From Bacteroidota bacterium (lineage in GTDB: Bacteria; Bacteroidota; Bacteroidia; 2-12-FULL-35-15): a stretch of 64,000 nt of DNA. Every line of letters starts with the position of its first letter. The stretch's first letter is position 1. Below the pieces are notes generated by a model that was not told where the DNA came from, ran no database searches, and was given only the letters and a program-made list of their open reading frames with translations. Positions 1 to 8,621 of the stretch are shown piece by piece. Position numbers and translations under genes: made by a program. The stretch is from assembly GCA_029237775.1 (NCBI GenBank), contig JAQZBR010000004.1:310001-374000 (forward strand). Direction: 5' to 3'.

Positions 1-2872
1 CTGTCACAGTATAGGTTCCGGCACATAAACTATTAATGTTGTTTCCAATTTGCCCCCCTGACCAGGAATACGTATACCCCGGAGTTCCTCCACTGCCGAG
101 CGCTGAAGCGGTACCGTTACACACACCGAAACAATTTATGTTAGTCGAGCTTGGAGTTACAACCAGTAGGGTTGGCTGTATAATCGTTGTATTGATCACT
201 CTGACGCAACCTTCGTCATCTGTCACAGTAAGGCTGTACGGACCTGCGCATTGGTTGGACACAGACGGGCCGTTTGTCGGCCCACTGGTTACGCCTGTCC
301 AGGAGAAAGTGTAAGGAGGAGTTCCTCCCGAAACGTTGGATCCTATTGTTGCAGTGCAATCTCCATTACAGGCAAGGACGGCTCCGGTCAGAATGAAACT
401 TGCATTCAAAACGTTTGGTTGAGTAATAGTTGTACTTATGGTCCTCACACAACCATTTGCATCTGTAACGGTAACGGTAAAACTACCGGGACATAAATTG
501 GTAATTGCATTTGTACCTTGCCCCACATATGGCTGAGGAGTTGGAAGAGTCCCTGCCCAAGAATAATTATATGGCGGAGTTCCACCTGCTGCGGTAACCG
601 TTGCTGTTCCATCACAAGCACCTGTACAATTAACATTTGTTCTGACTATCGTTAATGTTAATGCAGGTGGTTGAGTAATTATAATACATTGAGTGGTGTC
701 ACAACCATTCTGGTCCGTGATGGCCACGCAATAATTACCTGCAGCAAGGTTTGTAATGTTTGGCGTGCCGTCTCCTGTCGGGTTTAAAGGCGTCCAGTTA
801 TACGTATAAGGCTGCGTGCCACCCTGAGCTACAACCGAGGCAGTCCCTGTCGATGTTCCCGCACAAAGCACATTTGTGCTTGAGAGTGTCCCGAAAAGCA
901 AAGCAGGTTCTGTGATCATAGCAAGTGCCGTATCACTGCAACCGTTAATATCAGAAACAGTAACTGTATAGGAGCCCGGACATAAGCCTGAAGCATTGGG
1001 AGTCAGATCTCCTGTAGGTGATCCGTTCCAATTATAATTATAAGCCGGAGAACCACCGGTAACCGTCACTGAAGCTGTCCCATCACATACTCCATTACAT
1101 GAAGTGGCCCCGCTTACTCCCACCGCAATAAGCGTATCAGGTTCAGTAACAATTATGGAATCTGTTTTTGTACAACCATTCGCATCTGTCAACAGGACAA
1201 TATATTTACCGGCACATAAAGATGAGATTGTATTTGATGTTAAAGCAGTTGTTGTTGTTCCACCGCTTGGAGACCAGGCATAGGTATACTGTGAGGTCCC
1301 TCCGGTAACTGTTGCAGTCACACTTGCATCACAGGTTCCTCCGCAGCTTGCATTAACTTTGGACAAAGCAAGTGTAAGAACTGGAGGTTGAGTGATAGTT
1401 GCATTAAAAACGGAAGTACATCCATTATCATCGGTAACAGTCACTGAATAATTTCCTGCGCAAAGATTCGTAATTGCATTTGTTCCATCACCGGTTGGCG
1501 TACCTACCCCCCAGTCAAACAAATACGGAGTCGTTCCTCCTGAAGGATTTACAGTTGCTGTTCCATTACACAAGGAGTTACATGTTATGTTTGTTGAAAT
1601 CCCGGGTGTTAATAATTGAGTCGGCTGGTTAAGAGTGACCGGTATCGATGCTGTACAACCGTTGACATCAGTTACGGTTGCCGTATAAGTGCCTGCACCA
1701 GCAGCAAATACAGTATCATTCGTACCTAATCCTCCGCTCCAGCTGTAAGTATAAGGAAATGTCCCCCCTGTTGCATCCACCGCAAAGCTCCCATTGTTCT
1801 GACCAAAACATAGCGGCTCGATCTGATAAAGCTCGTAGTCAAAAAGTAAACTAGGCTCAAGAACATTTATATTACAAAAGCAAAACGTTCCGGCAGTAAG
1901 GTCATCGATCCTTACGTTATAATTTCCATTTGATAAATTGAAAATACTATCAGTTCCTTCGCCTGCAGGATTTGCGGCACCATTCCAGTTGTAAGTAAAA
2001 TTGCCGGAACCTCCGGTTATATTTGCAACTACATTTCCATTTGCCAAACCAAAACAAGTCACGTTCGTAGCTGTCAAGGTAATTGTAAATCCGGCACAAG
2101 GCTGGCCGGAAGGTGAACATGCAGCCGCCATCGCTGAAACCGAACCGTAAGATAAACCTCCACTTCTAAAATTATTCGAATTGGTTGAACGATCAAAAAT
2201 GATCCGTGACCCGGAAGAGTTGAAGGTCAGATTAGTTGCCGAACTAAAGTCCCAGATATTTTTAATGTAAACCTCTGAAAGGCCAAGATTTAATATTCTG
2301 GAAGTGCTTGAATTACCTTTGAAATCGTAACAAGTTACTTTTTGGTCATTTGTATTTAAACTACCTTTTAGATGATTAATGGTGAGCAAATCTCCATTGA
2401 TCTCATCATCAAGCAACCATGAGCCGGTTCCGTCAAAAACCCATTCGCCAAGCAATTTAACACCGGATGATTTAATTGTGTTATTTAAGCCGGATGTATT
2501 AAAAATAATTTTTCCCTTAAAGCCATATAACAAGTGCTGGCTCAACAAACAGGACCCATTTACCCTTAATTCCCGGGATGCTCCTCCGGAAAAAATGACC
2601 TGCTTGTCAATCCTGCTCCAATCTAAATTATGGCAAATTCCATTCTGCGGAAGCATAACTGTTTGCTTTGCCATTGAGAAGGAATTCTCATCGAAGAATA
2701 CATCATCGCTGATGCCCGGAATTGATGCTCCGCTTTGCCCTCCGCTTGTAGCAGACCAATGCGCAGGATCATTCCATGATCCGGTTCCGCCTACCCAGTA
2801 CCTGTTTGCGGCAGTGAGTGACAAATGGCTTATCAATAGTAAACAAATGCTTACGAGTAAATTCTTTTTCAA
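1..2872 (-). CDS. SprB-repeat surface adhesin, N-terminal part (runs off left edge)
   Basis: Open minus-strand frame from a TTG at 2872 to the window edge, about 957 residues, with no stop. An in-frame TAA lies ten codons upstream and there is no ATG between, so TTG is the best start; it gives MKKNLLVSICLLLISHLS, a good signal peptide. Next comes a region beginning RYWVGGTGSWNDPAHWS, an entry motif common in large Bacteroidota adhesins, up to about residue 250. From about residue 260 there are nine SprB-type modules, each with a GGTPxYxYxW core and a closing TDxNGC. Most modules carry four cysteines (CxxxC near the start, LCAG, NGC), unlike the two-cysteine modules of the adhesin at 26986. 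A T9SS sorting domain would be expected beyond the left edge but is not visible. The cell-surface adhesin role is inferred from the SprB family. No similarity beyond the repeats was recognised. Confidence 0.85.
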   Translation of the reverse strand, partial: MKKNLLVSICLLLISHLSLTAANRYWVGGTGSWNDPAHWSATSGGQSGASIPGISDDVFFDENSFSMAKQTVMLPQNGICHNLDWSRIDKQVIFSGGASRELRVNGSCLLSQHLLYGFKGKIIFNTSGLNNTIKSSGVKLLGEWVFDGTGSWLLDDEINGDLLTINHLKGSLNTNDQKVTCYDFKGNSSTSRILNLGLSEVYIKNIWDFSSATNLTFNSSGSRIIFDRSTNSNNFRSGGLSYGSVSAMAAACSPSGQPCAGFTITLTATNVTCFGLANGNVVANITGGSGNFTYNWNGAANPAGEGTDSIFNLSNGNYNVRIDDLTAGTFCFCNINVLEPSLLFDYELYQIEPLCFGQNNGSFAVDATGGTFPYTYSWSGGLGTNDTVFAAGAGTYTATVTDVNGCTASIPVTLNQPTQLLTPGISTNITCNSLCNGTATVNPSGGTTPYLFDWGVGTPTGDGTNAITNLCAGNYSVTVTDDNGCTSVFNATITQPPVLTLALSKVNASCGGTCDASVTATVTGGTSQYTYAWSPSGGTTTTALTSNTISSLCAGKYIVLLTDANGCTKTDSIIVTEPDTLIAVGVSGATSCNGVCDGTASVTVTGGSPAYNYNWNGSPTGDLTPNASGLCPGSYTVTVSDINGCSDTALAMITEPALLFGTLSSTNVLCAGTSTGTASVVAQGGTQPYTYNWTPLNPTGDGTPNITNLAAGNYCVAITDQNGCDTTQCIIITQPPALTLTIVRTNVNCTGACDGTATVTAAGGTPPYNYSWAGTLPTPQPYVGQGTNAITNLCPGSFTVTVTDANGCVRTISTTITQPNVLNASFILTGAVLACNGDCTATIGSNVSGGTPPYTFSWTGVTSGPTNGPSVSNQCAGPYSLTVTDDEGCVRVINTTIIQPTLLVVTPSSTNINCFGVCNGTASALGSGGTPGYTYSWSGGQIGNNINSLCAGTYTVT

Positions 2873-3143
2873 AGCTGTAGAGTGTTTGGACGGTTTTTAA
2901 CCGATTTGTTCAATTATTACAAATATGCTGAAAATAGTCGATATATAAAAACCTGCAAATAAGGTTTTTAAACAGTGTCGTGTTAGTTATAGAAAGATGC
3001 ACTGAAAGTGCTGAAGGTTGCTTTTAGATCAGTTTTGAAGCAAACGATATCTAAAACGGACAAATTCATAAAAAAAACAGTTTCAGTGTAACTTTAATCT
3101 TTTCCCGGACGTCACATTCAAAAAACACGCAAATTCTAAAACT

Positions 3144-4595
3144 ATGTATACTAAATCCACAACAACAAAATTTTTCGGAATGGTCCTGCTGGCAAGCATG
3201 TCGGCACTTCCTGCGACAGCCCAGCAAACCCGCGACACAGGTGATTTCACAGGAATCAAAGCCGGAGATTCTTTTAATATCAACATTAGCCAGTCGGAGA
3301 CCAACAGTGTGAAAGTTGATGCTCCTGAAAATGTTCTCAGCCAGATCAAAACTGAAGTTAAAGACGGAATCCTGGTGATCTCAAGTGAAGGAAACCTTAA
3401 AACCGATAAAGACATCACTATTTCGGTAGGTATAAAAACGTTGAGCAGCCTTGATGTGTCAGGTGCAGCGGACGTAAAATCAGAAAATCAGCTTAAAACA
3501 GATAAATTAAAAATTGAGTCAAGCGGAGCGGGTGATATTAACCTTGACCTGAAAGCCGGGGAAGTAAAAGGTTCAGTAAGCGGGGCCGGTGACCTTACTC
3601 TTAAAGGTTCTGCACAGCTCTTTGAAATAAATGTTTCGGGTGCAGGAGATCTGAAAGCTTCAGACCTGGAAGCTGAAAAAGTTAAAGCAAAAGTCTCGGG
3701 TGCCGGTAGCGCCAAAGTGAACGTAAAGCAAAGCCTTGATGCCGATGTTTCCGGAGCCGGTGACATTATTTACAAAGGAAACCCTGTTGATAGAAACGTT
3801 AACATCAGTGGTGCAGGATCAGTTCGCGAAAGCAAAAGCGGAACCGGTGAAGAAACGGCAAGCGACACAACAAAGATCAAGCTTGGAGGAAGAAACTACA
3901 TGATCATCGGTGATGATAAAGATGACAAAGAAGAAGCACATAACTCAAAAGACTCCATTCACGATTACAATTCTGATTTTAAACACTGGAATGGAATAGA
4001 ACTTGGTGCAAACGGACTTATGGACTTCAAGAACAGCCTGAACCTTTCGACCACGGCTCCATTCATGGAACTTGATTATGCAAAATCATATCAGTTCGGA
4101 TTGAACCTTTTCGAAAAAGATTTTCATATCTATAAAAATTATATCAACCTTGTAACCGGACTGGGGTTCAATTTCAATCACTACTCTTTTGCAAACAACA
4201 TTACTTTGCATACCGATACCACTTACATCTGGGCGAGTAGCGACTCAGTGAAATACAGAAGAAACAAATTAAATGTATCTTATGTAAGAGCCCCACTGTT
4301 GCTGGAGTTCAACACAAGCAAAAACCCTAACAAGAACTTTCATATCGCTGTCGGAGCTGAATTCGCCTATCGCATACATGCTGTAACAAAACAACGTTTT
4401 GATCTTAACGATAAACACTACCGTATCAAACAACGTGATGATTTTAACCTTGAGCCATTCAATACAAGCCTGGTAGCAAGAGTTGGTTACAACAAAGTGA
4501 CCGTATACGCATCTTATGGCCTTAACAGATTATTTAAAAAAGATGAAGGCCCGCAGGTGTATCCTGTTGGTTTAGGAATCTGCTGGACACTATAG
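3144..4595 (+). CDS. DUF2807 (GIN-domain) secreted protein with C-terminal outer-membrane beta-barrel
   Basis: 483 residues. A signal peptide ends near residue 26 (LPATAQQ). Residues about 30-230 form the repetitive beta-helical DUF2807 'head GIN' fold, seen as recurrent VSGAGDL/SGAGS motifs. An acidic linker follows (DDKDDKEEAHNSKD), then about 210 residues with alternating aromatic strands ending in YPVGLGICWTL, like a PorT-type beta-barrel that finishes at its last strand. The combination suggests an outer-membrane protein with an exposed or periplasmic beta-helix; the precise function is unknown. It stands alone, divergent from the adhesin at 1-2872, and a terminator follows at 4626-4653. 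Confidence 0.8.
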   Translation: MYTKSTTTKFFGMVLLASMSALPATAQQTRDTGDFTGIKAGDSFNINISQSETNSVKVDAPENVLSQIKTEVKDGILVISSEGNLKTDKDITISVGIKTLSSLDVSGAADVKSENQLKTDKLKIESSGAGDINLDLKAGEVKGSVSGAGDLTLKGSAQLFEINVSGAGDLKASDLEAEKVKAKVSGAGSAKVNVKQSLDADVSGAGDIIYKGNPVDRNVNISGAGSVRESKSGTGEETASDTTKIKLGGRNYMIIGDDKDDKEEAHNSKDSIHDYNSDFKHWNGIELGANGLMDFKNSLNLSTTAPFMELDYAKSYQFGLNLFEKDFHIYKNYINLVTGLGFNFNHYSFANNITLHTDTTYIWASSDSVKYRRNKLNVSYVRAPLLLEFNTSKNPNKNFHIAVGAEFAYRIHAVTKQRFDLNDKHYRIKQRDDFNLEPFNTSLVARVGYNKVTVYASYGLNRLFKKDEGPQVYPVGLGICWTL

Positions 4596-4625
4596 ACTTT
4601 TGGTTTAGTTCTGTGATTGAAGAGT

Positions 4626-4653
4626 CCTCTGATTAATTTCAGGGGGTTTTTTT
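4626..4653 (+). terminator. Intrinsic terminator after the DUF2807 gene
   Basis: Seven-base-pair stem (CCTCTGA with TCAGGGG, one T-G pair) and a run of seven T, 30 bases after the stop codon. Confidence 0.6.
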
Positions 4654-4875
4654 GTGGATGGTTTTTTATGTGCAACCTTTTTATCTGTGTGTAATGGGAA
4701 CACAGATCTTTTATTATTGTTATGATTTAAAAGGATCGCTGGGTGAAATCAAAGAAGGGCTGTTATGTACGCGGATTATTATGGTTAAAAGATAGCTTCG
4801 CTATTTATGATGAAACATGATCTGATTATCTTAAGACTTTGCCGAAAGAGAATTTTCACATTTCCAGGATCACTT

Positions 4876-4894
4876 CCCCTCCTGCCAGGAGGGG
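4876..4894. repeat. Short extragenic palindrome
   Basis: CCCCTCCTG, one base, then CAGGAGGGG: a perfect 9-base inverted repeat followed by TTAGGGG. It sits 23 bases past the stop codon of the cyclase gene. It lacks a T-tract on either strand, so it is more like a REP-type extragenic palindrome than a terminator. Only one copy was seen in this window. Confidence 0.5.
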
Positions 4895-4916
4895 TTAGGG
4901 GTGGTGAAAGGATTTT

Positions 4917-5675
4917 TTACAACGCCAGATTCAACTGATACAACACCGGCTTACTCGGTGAGGCATCATTCTCAAAACTCGCGATCTGAAGATTCAGTAA
5001 ATATCCTCCATCAAAAATAGTGTTTGGAACATAGATCATTTCGGTGATCGTCCGTTGAGTTTTAGTATTCTCCGGATAATTCCAGAAAATATGATGCGAT
5101 AATAATTTTCCTCCGTCTACTTCCTTATCAACCGAAGGAAGATCTATCAGCAAATGATCGATGCCAAGCGAATCGATTAACTCCATTGCTTCGTGATGAA
5201 TGTATGGAGGGTTGCTGTTTGAGTAATGTTTGTTGATCTTTGATATATGATTGTCAAGTGTTCTTATAACCAGGGCTTCAGGGCGCTTATCGCCAAGGCA
5301 ATTCACAATGTGCTCCTTTGTGATGATCTTATCTCCATTCTCCAGTTCGTCAGGCAGGATAGTAACAAGCTCAGCCATAAAAAAAAAGGTCTTCAGGCAC
5401 TGATTGACAGAATAATTTTCCTTGCTGATATGGCCGACACACTCGGTATGCGTTCCATTGCCATGCGGATTGAATGTGATATTTCTGAAATTAACGGAGC
5501 CTCCTTCGTTCACATCACCTACCCAATCGCCCATTCTTACAGCCTCTATCTTTACGGGTGAAACATACCATGCATTCACGTTCTCTTCTCCCGCTCTCAA
5601 AGGAATTGAAATATCAATTGGTTTTGAAAGATCGGTATTATAACTTTTTCCTTTGAATGTGATTTTTGATACCAT
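4917..5675 (-). CDS. Cyclase family protein (kynurenine formamidase-like)
   Basis: 252 residues, a usual length for the metal-dependent cyclase/arylformamidase family (PF04199). The family's metal-binding signature HxGTHxDxxxH appears near residues 71-81 as HGNGTHTECVGH, with Glu in the place of the usual Asp. No signal peptide, so cytoplasmic. Members hydrolyse N-formylkynurenine or related amides and lactones; the substrate cannot be told here because no tryptophan-degradation gene is nearby. It is the last gene of a leftward operon-like run, 32 bases after hemW. The Glu substitution deserves comparison with characterised members. Confidence 0.8.
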   Translation of the reverse strand: MVSKITFKGKSYNTDLSKPIDISIPLRAGEENVNAWYVSPVKIEAVRMGDWVGDVNEGGSVNFRNITFNPHGNGTHTECVGHISKENYSVNQCLKTFFFMAELVTILPDELENGDKIITKEHIVNCLGDKRPEALVIRTLDNHISKINKHYSNSNPPYIHHEAMELIDSLGIDHLLIDLPSVDKEVDGGKLLSHHIFWNYPENTKTQRTITEMIYVPNTIFDGGYLLNLQIASFENDASPSKPVLYQLNLAL

Positions 5676-5707
5676 AAATTATATTGTTATTAAGCCACAT
5701 TATACAA

Positions 5708-6832
5708 TCATATAAACAGATCACCAGCGATCCTGTCTGCGATCAACTTTCCTTTATCAGTTAAAAATAATTTATTTTCCCTGCAAAAAAGTTCCTCTGC
5801 ATTAATATATTTTGAAGCTTCGTTCTTGCAATTAGAGAGATACTTTTCACCAAAGGATCTTGATATATACTGCAGATCAGTTCCCCATATCGTCCTTAAA
5901 GAAGTTAGCACATATTCATTGTATTTTTGATCAGTGTTCAGAACTTCCTTTTCATAGTTCAACTGATTGCTTTCAACACCTTTAATGTACAAAGCGTTAT
6001 TGGAAACATTCCATTGCCTCGAATTACCATCAAATGAATGTGCAGAAGGACCCAAGCCAAGATACTTTTCCTTTAACCAGTAATTACTGTTATGCATCGA
6101 ATAGAATCCTTCCTTGCAGAAATTAGAGATCTCATATTGGATGAAACCATTTGTCTTCATTCCTTCCAGCATTATCTCAAAGTGCTTTACACTTTCAGCG
6201 TCATTTACATTTTTAATTGAACCTGTTTTTACCGCGTGTGCAAGAGCTGTTTTTGGCTCGACTGTCAGACAGTAAGCAGAGATATGTTTTACCCCAATGG
6301 CAAAAGCAATCTGCAGATTATTTCTCCATTTATGTTCAGTCAGTCCGGGAATTCCGTAGATCAGATCAATCGTGATATTCTCAAAGCCGTTATCCTGTGC
6401 ATATTTCACAGCATCCAAAGCTTCATTTGCATTATGCGCTCTGTTCATGAGCTTCAGGTCTTCGTCATAAAAACTTTGTATACCGATACTAAAACGATTG
6501 ACCGGTGAACCTTTCAGCTCGGTGATCTTTTTCAGAGTGAGATCATCAGGGTTCGCTTCGAGTGTAATCTCCGATCCTTGCTCAATTCTAAAATTCTTGT
6601 GTAAAGCTTCAAAGATCTCCATAAGCTCATGTTGCGCCAGCATGGAAGGTGTTCCACCTCCAAAGTATATAGTGGAAATACTTTCTCCGCTCAGATATTC
6701 TGTTTGCAATTCTATTTCCTTTTTCAGCGCAGCCAGGAATGCCTCCTTATTTTTCAAAGAAGTGGAGAAGTGAAAGTCGCAATAATTGCAGGCTTGTTTG
6801 CAGAAAGGAATATGAATATAAATGCCGGCCAT
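5708..6832 (-). CDS. hemW: Radical SAM heme chaperone HemW
   Basis: 374 residues, full length. The radical SAM cluster motif is CKQACNYC at residues 11-18 (Cys11, Cys15, Cys18), preceded by GIYIHIPF as is typical of HemW, and followed by IYFGGGTPS near residue 55. HemW binds heme and helps deliver it to respiratory enzymes; it was formerly annotated as oxygen-independent coproporphyrinogen III oxidase. The C-terminal part (SAHSF, then NYWLKEKYLGLG) has the HemW-type extension. The gene begins one base after the histidine kinase stop, so the two are probably co-transcribed. Confidence 0.93.
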   Translation of the reverse strand: MAGIYIHIPFCKQACNYCDFHFSTSLKNKEAFLAALKKEIELQTEYLSGESISTIYFGGGTPSMLAQHELMEIFEALHKNFRIEQGSEITLEANPDDLTLKKITELKGSPVNRFSIGIQSFYDEDLKLMNRAHNANEALDAVKYAQDNGFENITIDLIYGIPGLTEHKWRNNLQIAFAIGVKHISAYCLTVEPKTALAHAVKTGSIKNVNDAESVKHFEIMLEGMKTNGFIQYEISNFCKEGFYSMHNSNYWLKEKYLGLGPSAHSFDGNSRQWNVSNNALYIKGVESNQLNYEKEVLNTDQKYNEYVLTSLRTIWGTDLQYISRSFGEKYLSNCKNEASKYINAEELFCRENKLFLTDKGKLIADRIAGDLFI

Positions 6833-6833
6833 T

Positions 6834-8336
6834 TTATTTGTTCAGCACTATCCTGAATGTGGTTCCTTTATCAATTTCAGAGCTTTTTACAAAGATCTTT
6901 CCTGAATGATAATTTTCTATTATTCTTTTTGTCAGTGACAATCCTAAACCCCAACCTCTCTGTTTGGTGGTAAATCCGGGTTCAAAAACTGTTTTATATT
7001 TCGATTTAGGAATTCCTTTTCCTGTGTCAGTAATATCAATGTAAACGAACTGAGTCTGATCGGATACAGCGATCTTAATAGAACCATTTCCATTCATGGC
7101 ATCAACAGCATTACGGATCAGGTTTTCGATCACCCATTCAAAAAGCGGCACATTCAGCTTTGCATTAAATCCGCTAGCATTTTGCGAATCAAGCGTGAAA
7201 GAAACATTTCGCGAAGTGCGCAGCTTCATGTAATTCACCGCATCACTCAACACCTTTACAACATCCACTTCATCAAGCTTTGGAACCGATCCGATTTTGG
7301 AGAAACGCTCCGTGATAGTTTCTAGTCGCTTTACATCCTTTTCAATTTCAATTGCAGTTTCAGGATCAAGTCCCTTTGAACGAAGATATTCTAGCCAAGC
7401 TATCAGTGATGACAATGGTGTACCCAGCTGATGAGCAGTTTCTTTAGCCATTCCTACCCAGACCTGATTTTGCTCAACTCTTCTGGCTGTGCTGAAAAGA
7501 AGGTATGCTATCAAAAGAAATACTCCGATGATCGTAAACATCACATAAGGATAATATTTCAACTGAGTGAGAAGTGTAGACTCCTGATAAAAAATATAGC
7601 TCTTCGTTCCATCTCCGAATTCAACCTCGATTGGCTGGTTTTGAGCGGCCATTTCTGCAAGCTGGCTCTGAAGAAAAACAGGATCGCTGATGCGCGAGGA
7701 GTCGATATTTCCATATTCGATCACACGCTTCATAGTGGAATCGGTATAAATTACAGGAACGGAAGCGGAGTTAACAGCAACTTCAGAAATGAAAGATTTA
7801 ATAAGATCATCGAGAACGATCTTTAATTCAGTGAATAATTTGGAATCTTTATAGTAGAGGAAGTTTTTTTGCCCTTTGTAAATATTGATCTCGATGGGCT
7901 CCTGCACCTGACGCATAGCCTGCATCTGCAATTTCAGATAGGTTTTATCACCTTCTTTTGTTGAATCAAGATTTCGTGATGTTATGGGCGTACCATGTTC
8001 ATCTGCCAGAATCACCGGAACAGTCGTATTGTCTGCAACCACTTTTAAAACAAAACCATAATCACTGAGATCCTGTGAAAGCTGCTTGGTAGCTTCAGCC
8101 CAGAGCTCTACCTTTTTTCGTTCATCAGTGGCTATCTTCTTAAAAAGCTCATTGGTGTATTTTACCAGATTCACCTTCTTCTCGATCGCTTCCGCCCAAA
8201 GCTTAACTTTTTTCCGTTCTTCCGTAGCGATCTTATTCACCAGGGTATTGGTGTACCACAGAGATACGCCAACGATTATTACAGCTGCCATGAACAGCCA
8301 TAATTTCCAGGTTTGCTTTTTTGAATAAATGCTCAA
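6834..8336 (-). CDS. Membrane sensor histidine kinase with duplicated extracytoplasmic segment
   Basis: 500 residues. The only plausible start is TTG at 8336, since an in-frame stop lies five codons upstream and no ATG precedes the first membrane segment (residues 12-28). Residues 28-51 and 60-83 are near-identical copies (YTNTLVNKIATEERKKV... and YTNELFKKIATDERKKV...). The periplasmic part then has two similar halves (about 103-172 and 188-260), each with VPVI, then QxxIE and a YY/FY strand. A second membrane segment spans 263-282. The phosphoacceptor motif AKETAHQLGTPLSS places His302; the ATP-binding N box is ENLIRNAVDAM and the G box WGLGLSLTKRI. No HAMP domain and no adjacent response regulator, so the partner is unknown. 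First gene of the run with hemW and the cyclase. Confidence 0.9.
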   Translation of the reverse strand: MSIYSKKQTWKLWLFMAAVIIVGVSLWYTNTLVNKIATEERKKVKLWAEAIEKKVNLVKYTNELFKKIATDERKKVELWAEATKQLSQDLSDYGFVLKVVADNTTVPVILADEHGTPITSRNLDSTKEGDKTYLKLQMQAMRQVQEPIEINIYKGQKNFLYYKDSKLFTELKIVLDDLIKSFISEVAVNSASVPVIYTDSTMKRVIEYGNIDSSRISDPVFLQSQLAEMAAQNQPIEVEFGDGTKSYIFYQESTLLTQLKYYPYVMFTIIGVFLLIAYLLFSTARRVEQNQVWVGMAKETAHQLGTPLSSLIAWLEYLRSKGLDPETAIEIEKDVKRLETITERFSKIGSVPKLDEVDVVKVLSDAVNYMKLRTSRNVSFTLDSQNASGFNAKLNVPLFEWVIENLIRNAVDAMNGNGSIKIAVSDQTQFVYIDITDTGKGIPKSKYKTVFEPGFTTKQRGWGLGLSLTKRIIENYHSGKIFVKSSEIDKGTTFRIVLNK

Positions 8337-8621
8337 GAGGTAGCGTCTTTATTAAGGTAGACGAATTTACGGATTTTTTCTTAGGGAAAAAGGGTTGTTT
8401 CAGCCCCTGACTCACAGATTAAAGGTTGATTGTTAACGATTGAAATGTGTTAGCCACAGATTCACAGATTAAAGACTACTATGTGGGCAGTTTAAGTAAC
8501 ATCTGCTCGTCTTAGATTTAAAGATCAAAAACTTGATTTGGGAAGATTGGAAAGGATTTTAAGCGCCCTAAATTCACGGGCAGTTTGCTTGCCAACTGCA
8601 TACTGCTTAATTGCCTGCTTG

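Larger units (their letters stand above)
4596..4916. other. Intergenic stretch without a gene (321 bp)
   Basis: Lies between convergent genes. It holds the terminator at 4626-4653 and the GC-rich palindrome at 4876-4894. No credible reading frame or RNA gene was seen in the remainder. Confidence 0.6.

Noticed and set aside
2379-2900. Plus-strand open frame of 173 codons
   Set aside because: Shadow of the minus-strand adhesin, which has a signal peptide and domain continuity.
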